A stretch of DNA of 64,000 nucleotides, taken from Serratia nematodiphila DZ0503SBS1. GTDB lineage: Bacteria > Pseudomonadota > Gammaproteobacteria > Enterobacterales > Enterobacteriaceae. This document shows, piece after piece, positions 34,901 to 42,044 of this stretch. The notes beneath the pieces were generated by a model. The model was not told the origin of the DNA, did not search any database, and saw nothing but the letters and a program-made list of their open reading frames with translations. The translations under genes and the position numbers were made by a program. Each line of letters begins with the position of its first letter. The stretch's first letter is position 1. The stretch spans positions 1,116,001 to 1,180,000 of the forward strand of contig NZ_JPUX01000001.1 in NCBI RefSeq assembly GCF_000738675.1. Reading direction: 5' to 3'.

Positions 34901-35088
34901 GGTTCAACGGCGGCAACGCGCCGTTCGTGGTGGACAGCGTGCCGGTGTCGCGCGACGGGATGGTGCTGAAGGCGGGGGCGGAAGTGGCGGTGAACGAGAA
35001 CGCCACGCTGTCGCTGGGCTACGGCGGGCTGCTGTCGCAGAACCACCAGGACAACAGCGTCAACGCCGGCTTCACCTGGCGCTTCTAA
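31978..35088 (+). CDS. Subtilisin-type serine protease autotransporter (SSP homologue 1)
   Basis: A 1036-residue type Va secreted protease. The N-terminus is long and basic with a hydrophobic core (SAMLICLTAIGGAQA); cleavage is expected after about A42. The S8 subtilase domain runs to about residue 415 with triad D92 (LGIFDQPV), H149 (SHGTHVGG) and S367 (GTSMAAPHVAGS). A linker and a passenger-associated beta-helix repeat follow (about 495-590, GGLTKQGIGTLVLTGNNTYA). The C-terminal autotransporter beta-barrel (about 765-1036) ends in Phe (GFTWRF). It closely resembles the S. marcescens SSP homologue pair (Ssp-h1/h2). From 33160 onward it is almost identical to the next gene. Confidence 0.92.
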   Translation: MEKKRRGVKSARAAFGWPEIGVHRAQWSAMLICLTAIGGAQASSYIENGQAGDPASWRSSEFNAEWGLGAIHADQAYAAGYTGKGIKLGIFDQPVYAKHPEFAGENKVINLVTEGIREYTDPYIPVKKGDAFRYDGTPSVDSDGTLGSHGTHVGGIAAGSRDGGAMHGVAFNAQIISAENGDPGPEDGIILGNDGAVYKAGWDALVASGARIINNSWGIGITDKFAKGGKNPAYPHFTVDDAQKQFDQIKQILGTNPGGAYQGAIDAARSGVVTIFAAGNDYNLNNPDAMAGLAYFVPEIAPNWLSVASLQDPTNTGDYSISTFSSRCGYTASFCVSAPGTRVYSSVIEGTSLENLTTGYAKYSGTSMAAPHVAGSVAVLMERFPYLSGAQVAEVLKTTATDMGAPGIDALYGWGMINLGKAINGPGMLVTAEDIPAEFRIPDPTGVAYGPTQFVVDLPGVGAVLDKGKPTERVCSDVLCGLDFWSNDISGHGGLTKQGIGTLVLTGNNTYAGPTLVNQGRLAINGSVTSDVSVQNGGIVGGSGTVGSLTARRGGTVAPGNSIGTLNVAGNVSFEPGSRYAVEVGPNGQSDRIQSSGAATIGGGEVAVTLENSSNLLTQSEVRSLLGQQYTILSAQQGVSGQFDAVAPNYLFLGTGLSYQPNGVTLSVGRNGTSFASVAQTANERAVAAAADALAAGNPVYESLLSSGSAGEARQAFRQLSGQIHADIASALVNDSRYLREALNGRLRQAEGLASSSAIKADEDGAWAQLLGAWDHASGDANATGYQASTYGVLVGLDSAAAADWRLGVATGYTRTSLHGGYGSKADSDNYHLAAYGDKQFGALALRGGAGYTWHRIDTKRSVNYGMQSDRDTAKYSARTEQLFAEAGYSVKGEWLNLEPFVNLAYVNFENNGIAESGGAAALRGDKQHTDATVSTLGVRADTEWQVSPGTTVALRSELGWQHQYGGLERGTGLRFNGGNAPFVVDSVPVSRDGMVLKAGAEVAVNENATLSLGYGGLLSQNHQDNSVNAGFTWRF
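33160..35085 (+). repeat. Direct repeat, copy 1 (3' halves of the two protease genes)
   Basis: A segment of about 1.93 kb that aligns without gaps to 36383-38308 at a constant offset of 3223 bp. The encoded stretch of about 640 residues differs at only 8 positions, whereas the catalytic halves upstream are clearly diverged. Confidence 0.93.
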
Positions 35089-35111
35089 GCAACATCGACT
35101 CAATCCTTGTA

Positions 35112-35141
35112 CGGGAACCGTCTGCGGGCGGTTCCTTTTTC
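35112..35141 (+). terminator. Terminator between the two protease genes
   Basis: GGAACCG-8 nt-CGGTTCC followed by T5, 25 nt after the first stop. The second gene therefore probably has its own promoter or depends on read-through. Confidence 0.8.
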
Positions 35142-35206
35142 ACATCCTGCTAATGAGAACCCGGCGCACCTGGGGCGTCGGCCAATAACAAGCAAAAGGT
35201 AAGGAA

Positions 35207-38200
35207 ATGACAACAACAATGGGTTTTGATAGCAAAGGAAACGCTCGTCGCTCGCCATGGCGGCTGAACGCGCTGGTCTGCTGCATGGCGCTGGCGGGGT
35301 ATGCGCAGGCGGCGCCGCACGAGGTGAATGGCCAAGCCGGCGATCCGGCCAGCTGGCGCAGCGCCGAATTCAACGCCAACTGGGGGCTGGGGGCGATCCA
35401 CGCCGATGAGGCCTACGCCGCCGGCTACACCGGCAAAGGGCAAAAGGTGGGCATTTTCGATACCCCGGTCAACCGCCATCCCGAGTTCGCCGGCGACGGC
35501 AAACTGATCAACGTCGTTACCGAAGGCTACCGCGCCTATACCGATCCGCACCGGCCGGGGATTAACGCCGGCGATCGCTTTTACTTCGACGGCACCTTCC
35601 ACTTCTACAGCGGCTCGCAGGGCATGCTGAGCAATCACGGGGTGCACGTCGCGGGCATCAGCGCGGCGAACCGCGACGGCGTCGGCATGCACGGCGTGGC
35701 CTTCGATTCGCAGGTGATCAGCGTCGATAACGACAACGACGGCCCGGCCTACGGCGAATTCCTTGGCCTGGACGGCGCCGTCACCAATGCCGGCTGGCAG
35801 GCGATGATCAAGAGCGGCGTGCGGGTGATCAACAACAGCTGGGGCGTCAGTATTCCCGATTTCCTGTCCGACGGCGGCCGCGATCCCAACGCGCTGCACT
35901 TTGAGCTGAAGGATGCGCAGGAACAGTTCGATCAGGTCAAACCGCTGCTCGGCAGCCTGGCTGGCGCAGGTTATCAGGGCGCTATCGACGCCGCGCGCAA
36001 GAATATTCTGGTGTTGTTCGCCGCGGGTAACGACGGCAACTACAACCAGCCGGATGTGATCAGCGGGCTGGCCTATTTCGTGCCGGACATCGCGCCGAAC
36101 TGGCTGTCGGTCGCCAGCGTGGCGCAGGATGCGACATCGACCAACAGCGTGCCTTACACCATCAGCAGCTTCTCTTCCCGTTGCGGCTATACCGCCAGCT
36201 TCTGCGTCTCGTCGCCGGGCAGCAAAATCTACAGCACCGTGGCCAACGGTTCCGATCCGGCCAACCTGGTGTCGGACTACGGCAATAAAAACGGCACCTC
36301 GATGGCGACACCGCACGTCACCGGCGCGGTGGCGGTGTTGCTGCAGCGCTTCCCGTACATGAGCTCGGCGCAGATTGCCGACGTGCTGAAAACCACTGCC
36401 ACCGATATGGGCGCGCCGGGCATCGACGCGCTCTACGGTTGGGGGATGATCAACCTGGGCAAGGCCATCAACGGCCCGGGCATGTTGGTGACTGCCGAAG
36501 ATATTCCTGCGGAGTTCCGTATTCCGGATCCGACGGGCGTGGCCTACGGCCCGACCCAGTTTGTGGTGGATCTGCCGGGCGTCGGCGCGGTGCTGGACAA
36601 GGGTAAACCGACCGAGCGCGTCTGCAGCGATGTGCTGTGCGGCCTGGATTTCTGGAGCAACGACATCTCCGGCCATGGCGGCCTGACCAAACAGGGCATC
36701 GGCACGTTGGTACTGACCGGTAACAACACCTATGCCGGCCCGACGCTGGTCAATCAGGGGCGGCTGGCGATCAACGGCTCGGTCACCTCGGATGTCAGCG
36801 TGCAGAACGGCGGCATCGTCGGCGGCAGCGGTACGGTCGGTTCGCTGACCGCCCGCCGTGGCGGCACCGTGGCGCCGGGCAACTCGATCGGCACCCTGAA
36901 CGTGGCCGGCAACGTCAGCTTCGAGCCGGGTTCGCGCTACACGGTGGAAGTGGGGCCGAACGGCCAGAGCGATCGGATCCAGAGCGGCGGAGCGGCGACG
37001 ATCGGCGGCGGCGAGGTGGCGGTGACGCTGGAGAACAGCGCCAACCTGCTGACGCAAAGCGAGGTGCGCAGCCTGCTGGGCCAGCAGTACACCATCCTGA
37101 GCGCGCAGCAGGGGGTCAGCGGGCAGTTTGACGCGGTGGCGCCGAACTACCTGTTCCTCGGCACCGGGCTGAGCTACCAGCCGACCGGGGTAACGCTGAG
37201 CGTCGGGCGCAACGGCACGAGCTTCGCCAGCGTGGCGCAGACGCCGAACGAGCGGGCGGTGGCGGCGGCGGCGGATGCGCTGGCGGCGGGCAACCCGGTG
37301 TACGAGAGCCTGCTCAACAGCGGCACGGCGGGCGAGGCGCGGCAGGCGTTCCGTCAGCTGTCGGGGCAAATCCATGCGGACATCGCGTCGGCGCTGGTGA
37401 ACGACAGCCGCTACCTGCGTGAGGCGCTGAACGGGCGTCTGCGTCAGGCGGAAGGGCTGGCGAGCTCGTCGGCCATCAAGGCGGACGAGGACGGCGCCTG
37501 GGCGCAGCTGCTGGGAGCGTGGGACCATGCGTCGGGCGACGCCAACGCCACCGGCTATCAGGCCTCGACCTACGGGGTGCTGGTGGGGCTGGACTCGGCG
37601 GCGGCGGCCGACTGGCGGCTGGGGGTGGCGACCGGCTACACCCGCACCTCGCTGCACGGCGGGTACGGGTCGAAGGCGGACAGCGACAACTACCACCTGG
37701 CGGCGTACGGCGACAAGCAGTTTGGCGCGCTGGCGCTGCGGGGCGGGGCGGGCTACACCTGGCACCGCATCGACACCAAGCGGTCGGTGAACTACGGGAT
37801 GCAGTCGGACCGCGACACGGCGAAGTACAGCGCGCGCACCGAGCAGCTGTTCGCGGAAGCGGGCTACAGCGTGAAGGGCGAGTGGCTGAACCTGGAGCCG
37901 TTCGTCAACCTGGCGTACGTGAACTTTGAAAACAACGGCATTGCGGAAAGCGGCGGCGCAGCGGCGCTGCGCGGCGACAAGCAGCACACCGACGCGACGG
38001 TGTCGACGCTGGGAGTGCGCGCGGACACTGAGTGGCAGGTGAGCCCGGGCACGACGGTGGCGCTGCGCAGCGAGCTGGGGTGGCAACACCAGTACGGCGG
38101 GCTGGAGCGTGGCACCGGGCTGCGGTTCAACGGCGGCAACGCGCCGTTCGTGGTGGACAGCGTGCCGGTGTCGCGCGACGGCATGGTGCTGAAGGCGGGG

Positions 38201-38311
38201 GCGGAAGTGGCGGTGAACGAGAACGCCTCGCTGTCGCTGGGCTACGGCGGGCTGCTGTCGCAGAACCATCAGGACAACAGCGTCAACGCCGGTTTCACCT
38301 GGCGCTTCTAA
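35207..38311 (+). CDS. Subtilisin-type serine protease autotransporter (SSP homologue 2)
   Basis: A 1034-residue paralogue of the upstream gene. The signal peptide has core ALVCCMALAGYAQA, cleaved after about A35. The S8 subtilase triad is D85 (VGIFDTPV), H144 (NHGVHVAG, with Val in place of the more usual Thr) and S365 (GTSMATPHVTGA). Passenger repeat and beta-barrel are as in the first copy, ending GFTWRF. The protease domain is clearly different in sequence from copy 1, so substrate or activity may differ, while the secretion half is nearly identical. AAGGAA lies just before the ATG. Confidence 0.92.
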   Translation: MTTTMGFDSKGNARRSPWRLNALVCCMALAGYAQAAPHEVNGQAGDPASWRSAEFNANWGLGAIHADEAYAAGYTGKGQKVGIFDTPVNRHPEFAGDGKLINVVTEGYRAYTDPHRPGINAGDRFYFDGTFHFYSGSQGMLSNHGVHVAGISAANRDGVGMHGVAFDSQVISVDNDNDGPAYGEFLGLDGAVTNAGWQAMIKSGVRVINNSWGVSIPDFLSDGGRDPNALHFELKDAQEQFDQVKPLLGSLAGAGYQGAIDAARKNILVLFAAGNDGNYNQPDVISGLAYFVPDIAPNWLSVASVAQDATSTNSVPYTISSFSSRCGYTASFCVSSPGSKIYSTVANGSDPANLVSDYGNKNGTSMATPHVTGAVAVLLQRFPYMSSAQIADVLKTTATDMGAPGIDALYGWGMINLGKAINGPGMLVTAEDIPAEFRIPDPTGVAYGPTQFVVDLPGVGAVLDKGKPTERVCSDVLCGLDFWSNDISGHGGLTKQGIGTLVLTGNNTYAGPTLVNQGRLAINGSVTSDVSVQNGGIVGGSGTVGSLTARRGGTVAPGNSIGTLNVAGNVSFEPGSRYTVEVGPNGQSDRIQSGGAATIGGGEVAVTLENSANLLTQSEVRSLLGQQYTILSAQQGVSGQFDAVAPNYLFLGTGLSYQPTGVTLSVGRNGTSFASVAQTPNERAVAAAADALAAGNPVYESLLNSGTAGEARQAFRQLSGQIHADIASALVNDSRYLREALNGRLRQAEGLASSSAIKADEDGAWAQLLGAWDHASGDANATGYQASTYGVLVGLDSAAAADWRLGVATGYTRTSLHGGYGSKADSDNYHLAAYGDKQFGALALRGGAGYTWHRIDTKRSVNYGMQSDRDTAKYSARTEQLFAEAGYSVKGEWLNLEPFVNLAYVNFENNGIAESGGAAALRGDKQHTDATVSTLGVRADTEWQVSPGTTVALRSELGWQHQYGGLERGTGLRFNGGNAPFVVDSVPVSRDGMVLKAGAEVAVNENASLSLGYGGLLSQNHQDNSVNAGFTWRF
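36383..38308 (+). repeat. Direct repeat, copy 2 (3' halves of the two protease genes)
   Basis: Partner of 33160-35085, same length, no indels. Most differences are isolated single-base changes. Confidence 0.93.
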
Positions 38312-38333
38312 GCCAAGCGGTCATTACAGGGTC

Positions 38334-38363
38334 AACGGAGCCGGCATGCCGGCTCCGTTTTTA
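38334..38363 (+). terminator. Terminator after the second protease gene
   Basis: A perfect 24-bp palindrome with arms ACGGAGCCGGCA and TGCCGGCTCCGT, followed by TTTTTATTT. Strong intrinsic terminator. Confidence 0.92.
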
Positions 38364-38410
38364 TTTGCGGCTGCGGGGTGAGTCCGTATGATGGCGCGGC
38401 GCCAGGGCAA

Positions 38411-38442
38411 TAAAAAACCGGGACCCTGACGGATCCCGGCTT
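38411..38442 (-). terminator. Minus-strand terminator without an obvious gene
   Basis: On the minus strand GCCGGGATCC-gtca-GGGTCCCGG is followed by T6 and ATTG. Its orientation shows that something is transcribed leftward from the region 38445-38765, where I find no convincing gene. A small RNA or very short ORF is possible. Confidence 0.6.
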
Positions 38443-38765
38443 AAAAGTGGGTAAAACAGATTAGCGCTAAAGGCTCAAGCCCCGTTTTGCTTATGCAGTC
38501 CAAGCGATGTGAGCATCGTCTCAGTAGCGGCAACGGAACAAATTTTCCCTGGTGTTACTATGGTTATTATTAAAAATCGTGCTGGTGTTATTTTTTATAG
38601 TGTATTGCTGTATGTCTCTTTTGATACCATGTTTGACGATACAACATGGTATGTCAAGCAACGTTTTTAACGCATAATTGCATGGGATGCTAGTTTTAGG
38701 TGTGGCTTTTTCAGCAGAAATAATCAAAACGACTGATAAATCAGTAAAAAAAATCGAAGGAACAA
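38443..38765. other. AT-rich region upstream of the HTH-receiver gene
   Basis: About 320 bp, strikingly AT-rich from 38530 on. It contains a 13-codon minus-strand ORF (MLTSLGLHKQNGA, stop at about 38478) just before the minus-strand terminator; it is not supported by similarity. A longer minus-strand frame (38521-38796) overlaps the next gene and looks spurious. The promoter of the 38766 gene must be here. Confidence 0.4.
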
Positions 38766-39617
38766 ATGGATAACAATCATCAAAAATTCGATTCACAGTC
38801 GATTGCCAATCGGGTCAGGGAGCTGTTTTTACATTACGGGATTGGAAAACGTCAGCATGCCCGCGAACTCAGCCGCATCTTGGATCTGAGTTTTTCACAT
38901 GCGCACCGCAAATTGAAAGGGCAAAGCCCCTGGACGCTGGAACAGATCAACAGCGTCGCGGCCGCGTTGGGAGAAACGCCGGCGGCGATCGCCGATTTGA
39001 GCGCCGAACACGAGACGACCGAGCCAAACATGGCGCGTGATGCCATCTTTTTCGTGGCGGGAGTGGCGATCCCTTGCGTCGGGCACATTGGCGACGAACT
39101 TTCTGCCGGGCGGCCGGCGGAATTTGTGGCGCTGCGTGTGGAGGGGCAATGGCATATCTATCGCGCCGATGAGGCGCCGGCAGGTCTGCGTTACGGCGTC
39201 GAACTGATAGAAATCCGGCCCGGCTACGGCGATGACGAGCGGTTGAGCATCGCGGTATTGGACGATTCGCATCAGGCGGCCGATGAGCTGGCCAAGTACC
39301 TCGGCGGCTGCGGTTTCAACGCAGTGGCGTTTTACGATGTCGACAGCTTCTGCCAAGCGTTGCAGCAAAGCCTGTTCGACGGTTACGTGGTGGACTGGCT
39401 GATCGGTGAGGAAACGGCGGATCGCTGTATCGCCACCATCCGCGCCTCCGACAACCCGGACGCGCCGGTACTGGTGCTGACCGGCGAACTGGGCACCGAC
39501 CGACGCGAGTCGGAGATCGCTCAGGCGATGCGCGAGTACGATGTGCTCGGCCCTTATGAAAAACCGGTGCGGCTCCATGTGATCGAAGCCGCACTGCAAC
39601 GCTGTTTTAATCTTTAG
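38766..39617 (+). CDS. HTH plus receiver-domain response regulator (unusual order)
   Basis: A 283-residue regulator with an N-terminal helix-turn-helix (about 10-75; BetR-like, RQHARELSRILDLSFSHAHRKL), a middle segment (90-155) and a C-terminal receiver domain (about 158-283). Receiver residues: acidic pair in IAVLDDSHQ, phospho-acceptor Asp in DGYVVDWLIG, Thr in VLVLTGELG, Lys in YEKPVR. Most response regulators have the receiver first; here the DNA-binding part comes first. It is convergent with a hybrid kinase gene and overlaps it by 11 bp, so the kinase is its likely partner. Confidence 0.82.
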   Translation: MDNNHQKFDSQSIANRVRELFLHYGIGKRQHARELSRILDLSFSHAHRKLKGQSPWTLEQINSVAAALGETPAAIADLSAEHETTEPNMARDAIFFVAGVAIPCVGHIGDELSAGRPAEFVALRVEGQWHIYRADEAPAGLRYGVELIEIRPGYGDDERLSIAVLDDSHQAADELAKYLGGCGFNAVAFYDVDSFCQALQQSLFDGYVVDWLIGEETADRCIATIRASDNPDAPVLVLTGELGTDRRESEIAQAMREYDVLGPYEKPVRLHVIEAALQRCFNL

Positions 39618-41391
39618 CGGGGAACACCTCGGCCAGTGCGCTCGACAGCGCATCCAGCCGAACCGGTTTCATCAGGTAGTTATCGAACAGGGCGCGCTGA
39701 TCCGCCGTCAGCTGCTCCGGCGTATAGGCGCTGATGCCGATGATTGGCACATGGCGGTTGGGGCCGCGACGATTGCGCAGCTGCCTGGCCAGGGCGGCGC
39801 CGTCGATGCCCGGCATCTGCAGATCCAGCAACAGCGCGTCGTAAGGGCGTCTGAGCAGCTTCTGCAACGCGCGCTCCGGCGAGTCGCACAGTTCGTGCTG
39901 GTAGCCCAGTTTGTCCAGCAACGCCGCAAAGGCGTCACCCACCGACTTGTTGTCATCCACCACCAGCACCTGCTGCGGCTTTTGCTGCAGGGGGGCATTG
40001 GCGGCGGCGGGCTCGTCGGCGCGCTCTTCTTCACTGATCTGCACCGGAATGCTGACGATAAAGGTGCTGCCTTTCTTGATTTCGCTGTACACCGTGATGG
40101 TGCCGTTGAGCAGCGTCACCAGGCCGTGCACGATCGCCAGCCCCATCCCCACGCCGGCATACTGTTTGGTATGCGACTGATCCAACTGGGTAAAGGGTTT
40201 GAAGATCTGATCGAGCTGGTCTTTTTCGATACCGATGCCGGTGTCGGTCACTTCGATGATCAACGAATTGCCGCCCGGCTGGCGGCGCAGGCAGCTGTGC
40301 AGCGTAATGCTGCCGCTTTCGGTGTATTTGTAGGCGTTGGTCAGCAGGTTAACGATAATCTGCCGGATGCGCAGCGGATCGGAGTGCACCAACAGGTGGC
40401 TGCACTCCACTTCGCAGCTCAGTTTGACCTGCTCTTTGCGGGTCAGGGTGGCGATTTCGTTGGCGGTTTCCGCGATCAGCTTCTGCGCGTCGAACGGCAC
40501 GATGCGCAATTCCATCATGCCGCTGTCGAGGTGCGCGTAGTCGGTCAGATCCTTCATCTGGCTTTCGATTTGCTGCGCGGCGGTCTCCAGCCGCTGGAAA
40601 GTGTCCGCATGCTCCGTCGACACCCGGGTGTTCACCAGCACGTCGATGGCCGACATTACGCTCTGCAATGAGGTGCGCAGCTCGTGGCCGATGGCGCCGA
40701 GGAAGGCGTTTTTGGTGCGTGTCGCTTTCTCCGCCTCAATGGCCTTGGCCTGCTGGCGAATGGTCAGCCGCTGCTGACGGAACACGATCAGGGTGATGGC
40801 GATCAGCGCGATCACCGAGAACATGACAATCACCAGCCCATAGAAAATGATGTGCCGTTTCTCGATGTAGTCCTCATAGGCGGCGGTGCGCTGCTTCACC
40901 TCGGCGTGGTCGGTCAGGTTGGCCATTTCGATGGCGTAAGGCTTGATGGCCTTCATGGCCGCAAAAACCTGGCTGAAGTCGATTTTCGGGTTATCCAGCA
41001 GTTTATCGATGCGATCCATCTGCAGGCGCATCTGCTTGACCACTTCCGGGTAGCCCGGCTCGGCGTACAGCGGTTGCGTGGATTCGGAGACGGTTTCCAG
41101 CACGTAAAAGCGCGAATAGAGGATTTCGAATCGCAGCCGCAGGTTGTCGCTGTCCACCTGCGGCGCATGGCTCTGCTGCTCGACGAACGTGTCGAACTCC
41201 GCCAGCTTGATGGAGAACTTGGCGATCGACCAGGAGTAATTCTCCTGCGTGCCGGCGATGGCATACAGCCCTTTCTTCGACAGGGTGGCGCTGTAGTAAT
41301 AGAGCGTGACGGTCGAAGCCACTAAAAACAGCGCGGCAAAGATGGCCGGGATCGCCAGCCTGCTGCCGTTCTTAAAGGTCGTCAGCTTCAT
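39607..41391 (-). CDS. Hybrid sensor histidine kinase
   Basis: A 594-residue inner-membrane kinase: TM1 at about 12-33, a periplasmic domain (about 34-180, helical), TM2 at about 181-204, HisKA with phospho-acceptor H236 in AIGHELRTSLQS, HATPase_c with the N box NLLTNAYKY and G boxes DTGIGIEKD and GVGMGLAIVHG, then a C-terminal receiver (about 470-590; VLVVDDNKSVG, phospho-Asp in LLLDLQMPG, Lys in LMKPVR). There is no Hpt domain, so an external phosphotransfer step or direct transfer to the neighbour's receiver is required. Its ATG overlaps the stop of the upstream periplasmic protein gene (ATGA), so the two are coupled. Confidence 0.88.
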   Translation of the reverse strand: MKLTTFKNGSRLAIPAIFAALFLVASTVTLYYYSATLSKKGLYAIAGTQENYSWSIAKFSIKLAEFDTFVEQQSHAPQVDSDNLRLRFEILYSRFYVLETVSESTQPLYAEPGYPEVVKQMRLQMDRIDKLLDNPKIDFSQVFAAMKAIKPYAIEMANLTDHAEVKQRTAAYEDYIEKRHIIFYGLVIVMFSVIALIAITLIVFRQQRLTIRQQAKAIEAEKATRTKNAFLGAIGHELRTSLQSVMSAIDVLVNTRVSTEHADTFQRLETAAQQIESQMKDLTDYAHLDSGMMELRIVPFDAQKLIAETANEIATLTRKEQVKLSCEVECSHLLVHSDPLRIRQIIVNLLTNAYKYTESGSITLHSCLRRQPGGNSLIIEVTDTGIGIEKDQLDQIFKPFTQLDQSHTKQYAGVGMGLAIVHGLVTLLNGTITVYSEIKKGSTFIVSIPVQISEEERADEPAAANAPLQQKPQQVLVVDDNKSVGDAFAALLDKLGYQHELCDSPERALQKLLRRPYDALLLDLQMPGIDGAALARQLRNRRGPNRHVPIIGISAYTPEQLTADQRALFDNYLMKPVRLDALSSALAEVFPAKD

Positions 41392-41882
41392 TTGATCACG
41401 ATCCTGTCGACTTGCCAGATAAAGCGTGAATTGTACAACGGCGAGTTCAGTTCAGGCCCGGCGGCGTCGCGCGGGTAAACCAGGAACAGCGGGCCGAAGT
41501 TTCTGAGCTTCAGCATTTCCCCGTCCATCTTGTAGGCCAGGATCATGTTGTATTTCTTGACGTCGGACAGCGGCACGTCGATGTAATAATCGTTCAGCGC
41601 ATAGAAAGTCAGCGTCTCGCCCTTAGCGCCGACGCGCTCCAGGATATCGGCCACCGAAATCCCTTCAAATTTTCTCTGCGGCGTCCAGGAGGTGGAGGTG
41701 GTGATGCTGCGCACCGGCATCGCCAACAGCTGCTTATCGGTGAACAGATAGCTTTTTTTGACCGGGTCGGTCACGTTGTCGATCTTGCCCGCCACTTCCA
41801 GGGTAAAGCTGAGCGCGCTGCTCTGGGCGATAATCAGGGCCACGCAGGCCATCGCAAGGGTTTTGCATAGTTTGAACAGCAT
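41388..41882 (-). CDS. Periplasmic Moco-oxidoreductase-fold protein without metal cysteine
   Basis: A 164-residue secreted protein from the ATG at 41882 (MLFKLCKTLAMACVALIIAQ, signal peptide cleaved near SSALS). The mature part fits the oxidoreductase molybdopterin-binding fold: LEVAGKI, FTDKQLLAMP, FEGISVADILERVG, YYIDVPLSDV, ILAYKMDGE and GPLFLVYP. The mature protein has no cysteine, and the position where family enzymes carry the Mo-ligating Cys reads TSTSW. It is therefore unlikely to be a working molybdoenzyme and may be a ligand-binding accessory. It is cotranscribed with the downstream sensor kinase (4-bp overlap). Confidence 0.75.
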   Translation of the reverse strand: MLFKLCKTLAMACVALIIAQSSALSFTLEVAGKIDNVTDPVKKSYLFTDKQLLAMPVRSITTSTSWTPQRKFEGISVADILERVGAKGETLTFYALNDYYIDVPLSDVKKYNMILAYKMDGEMLKLRNFGPLFLVYPRDAAGPELNSPLYNSRFIWQVDRIVIK

Positions 41883-42044
41883 CGGCGTTCTCCAGAGGCG
41901 CGGGGAGGTTTGTATCAGTCCCGCTAATTTATCAGGCAGAATAATGGCAGAAAAAGCAGGCGGGTGCGAAGGGAATAGTAAACCGCACAAAAAGAACAGT
42001 CCTGGGCCGGTCGGCCTGTACGCGTAACCTTTCTCTTCCGTTTG

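Noticed and set aside
35150..38269. Very long open frames antisense to the protease genes (over 1000 codons)
   Set aside because: Arg/Val/Gln/His-rich products typical of the shadow frame of GC-rich genes; no domain recognised.
38521..38796. Minus-strand ORF of 91 codons
   Set aside because: Low-complexity AT-rich product without family features, overlapping the HTH-receiver start and lacking a ribosome site.
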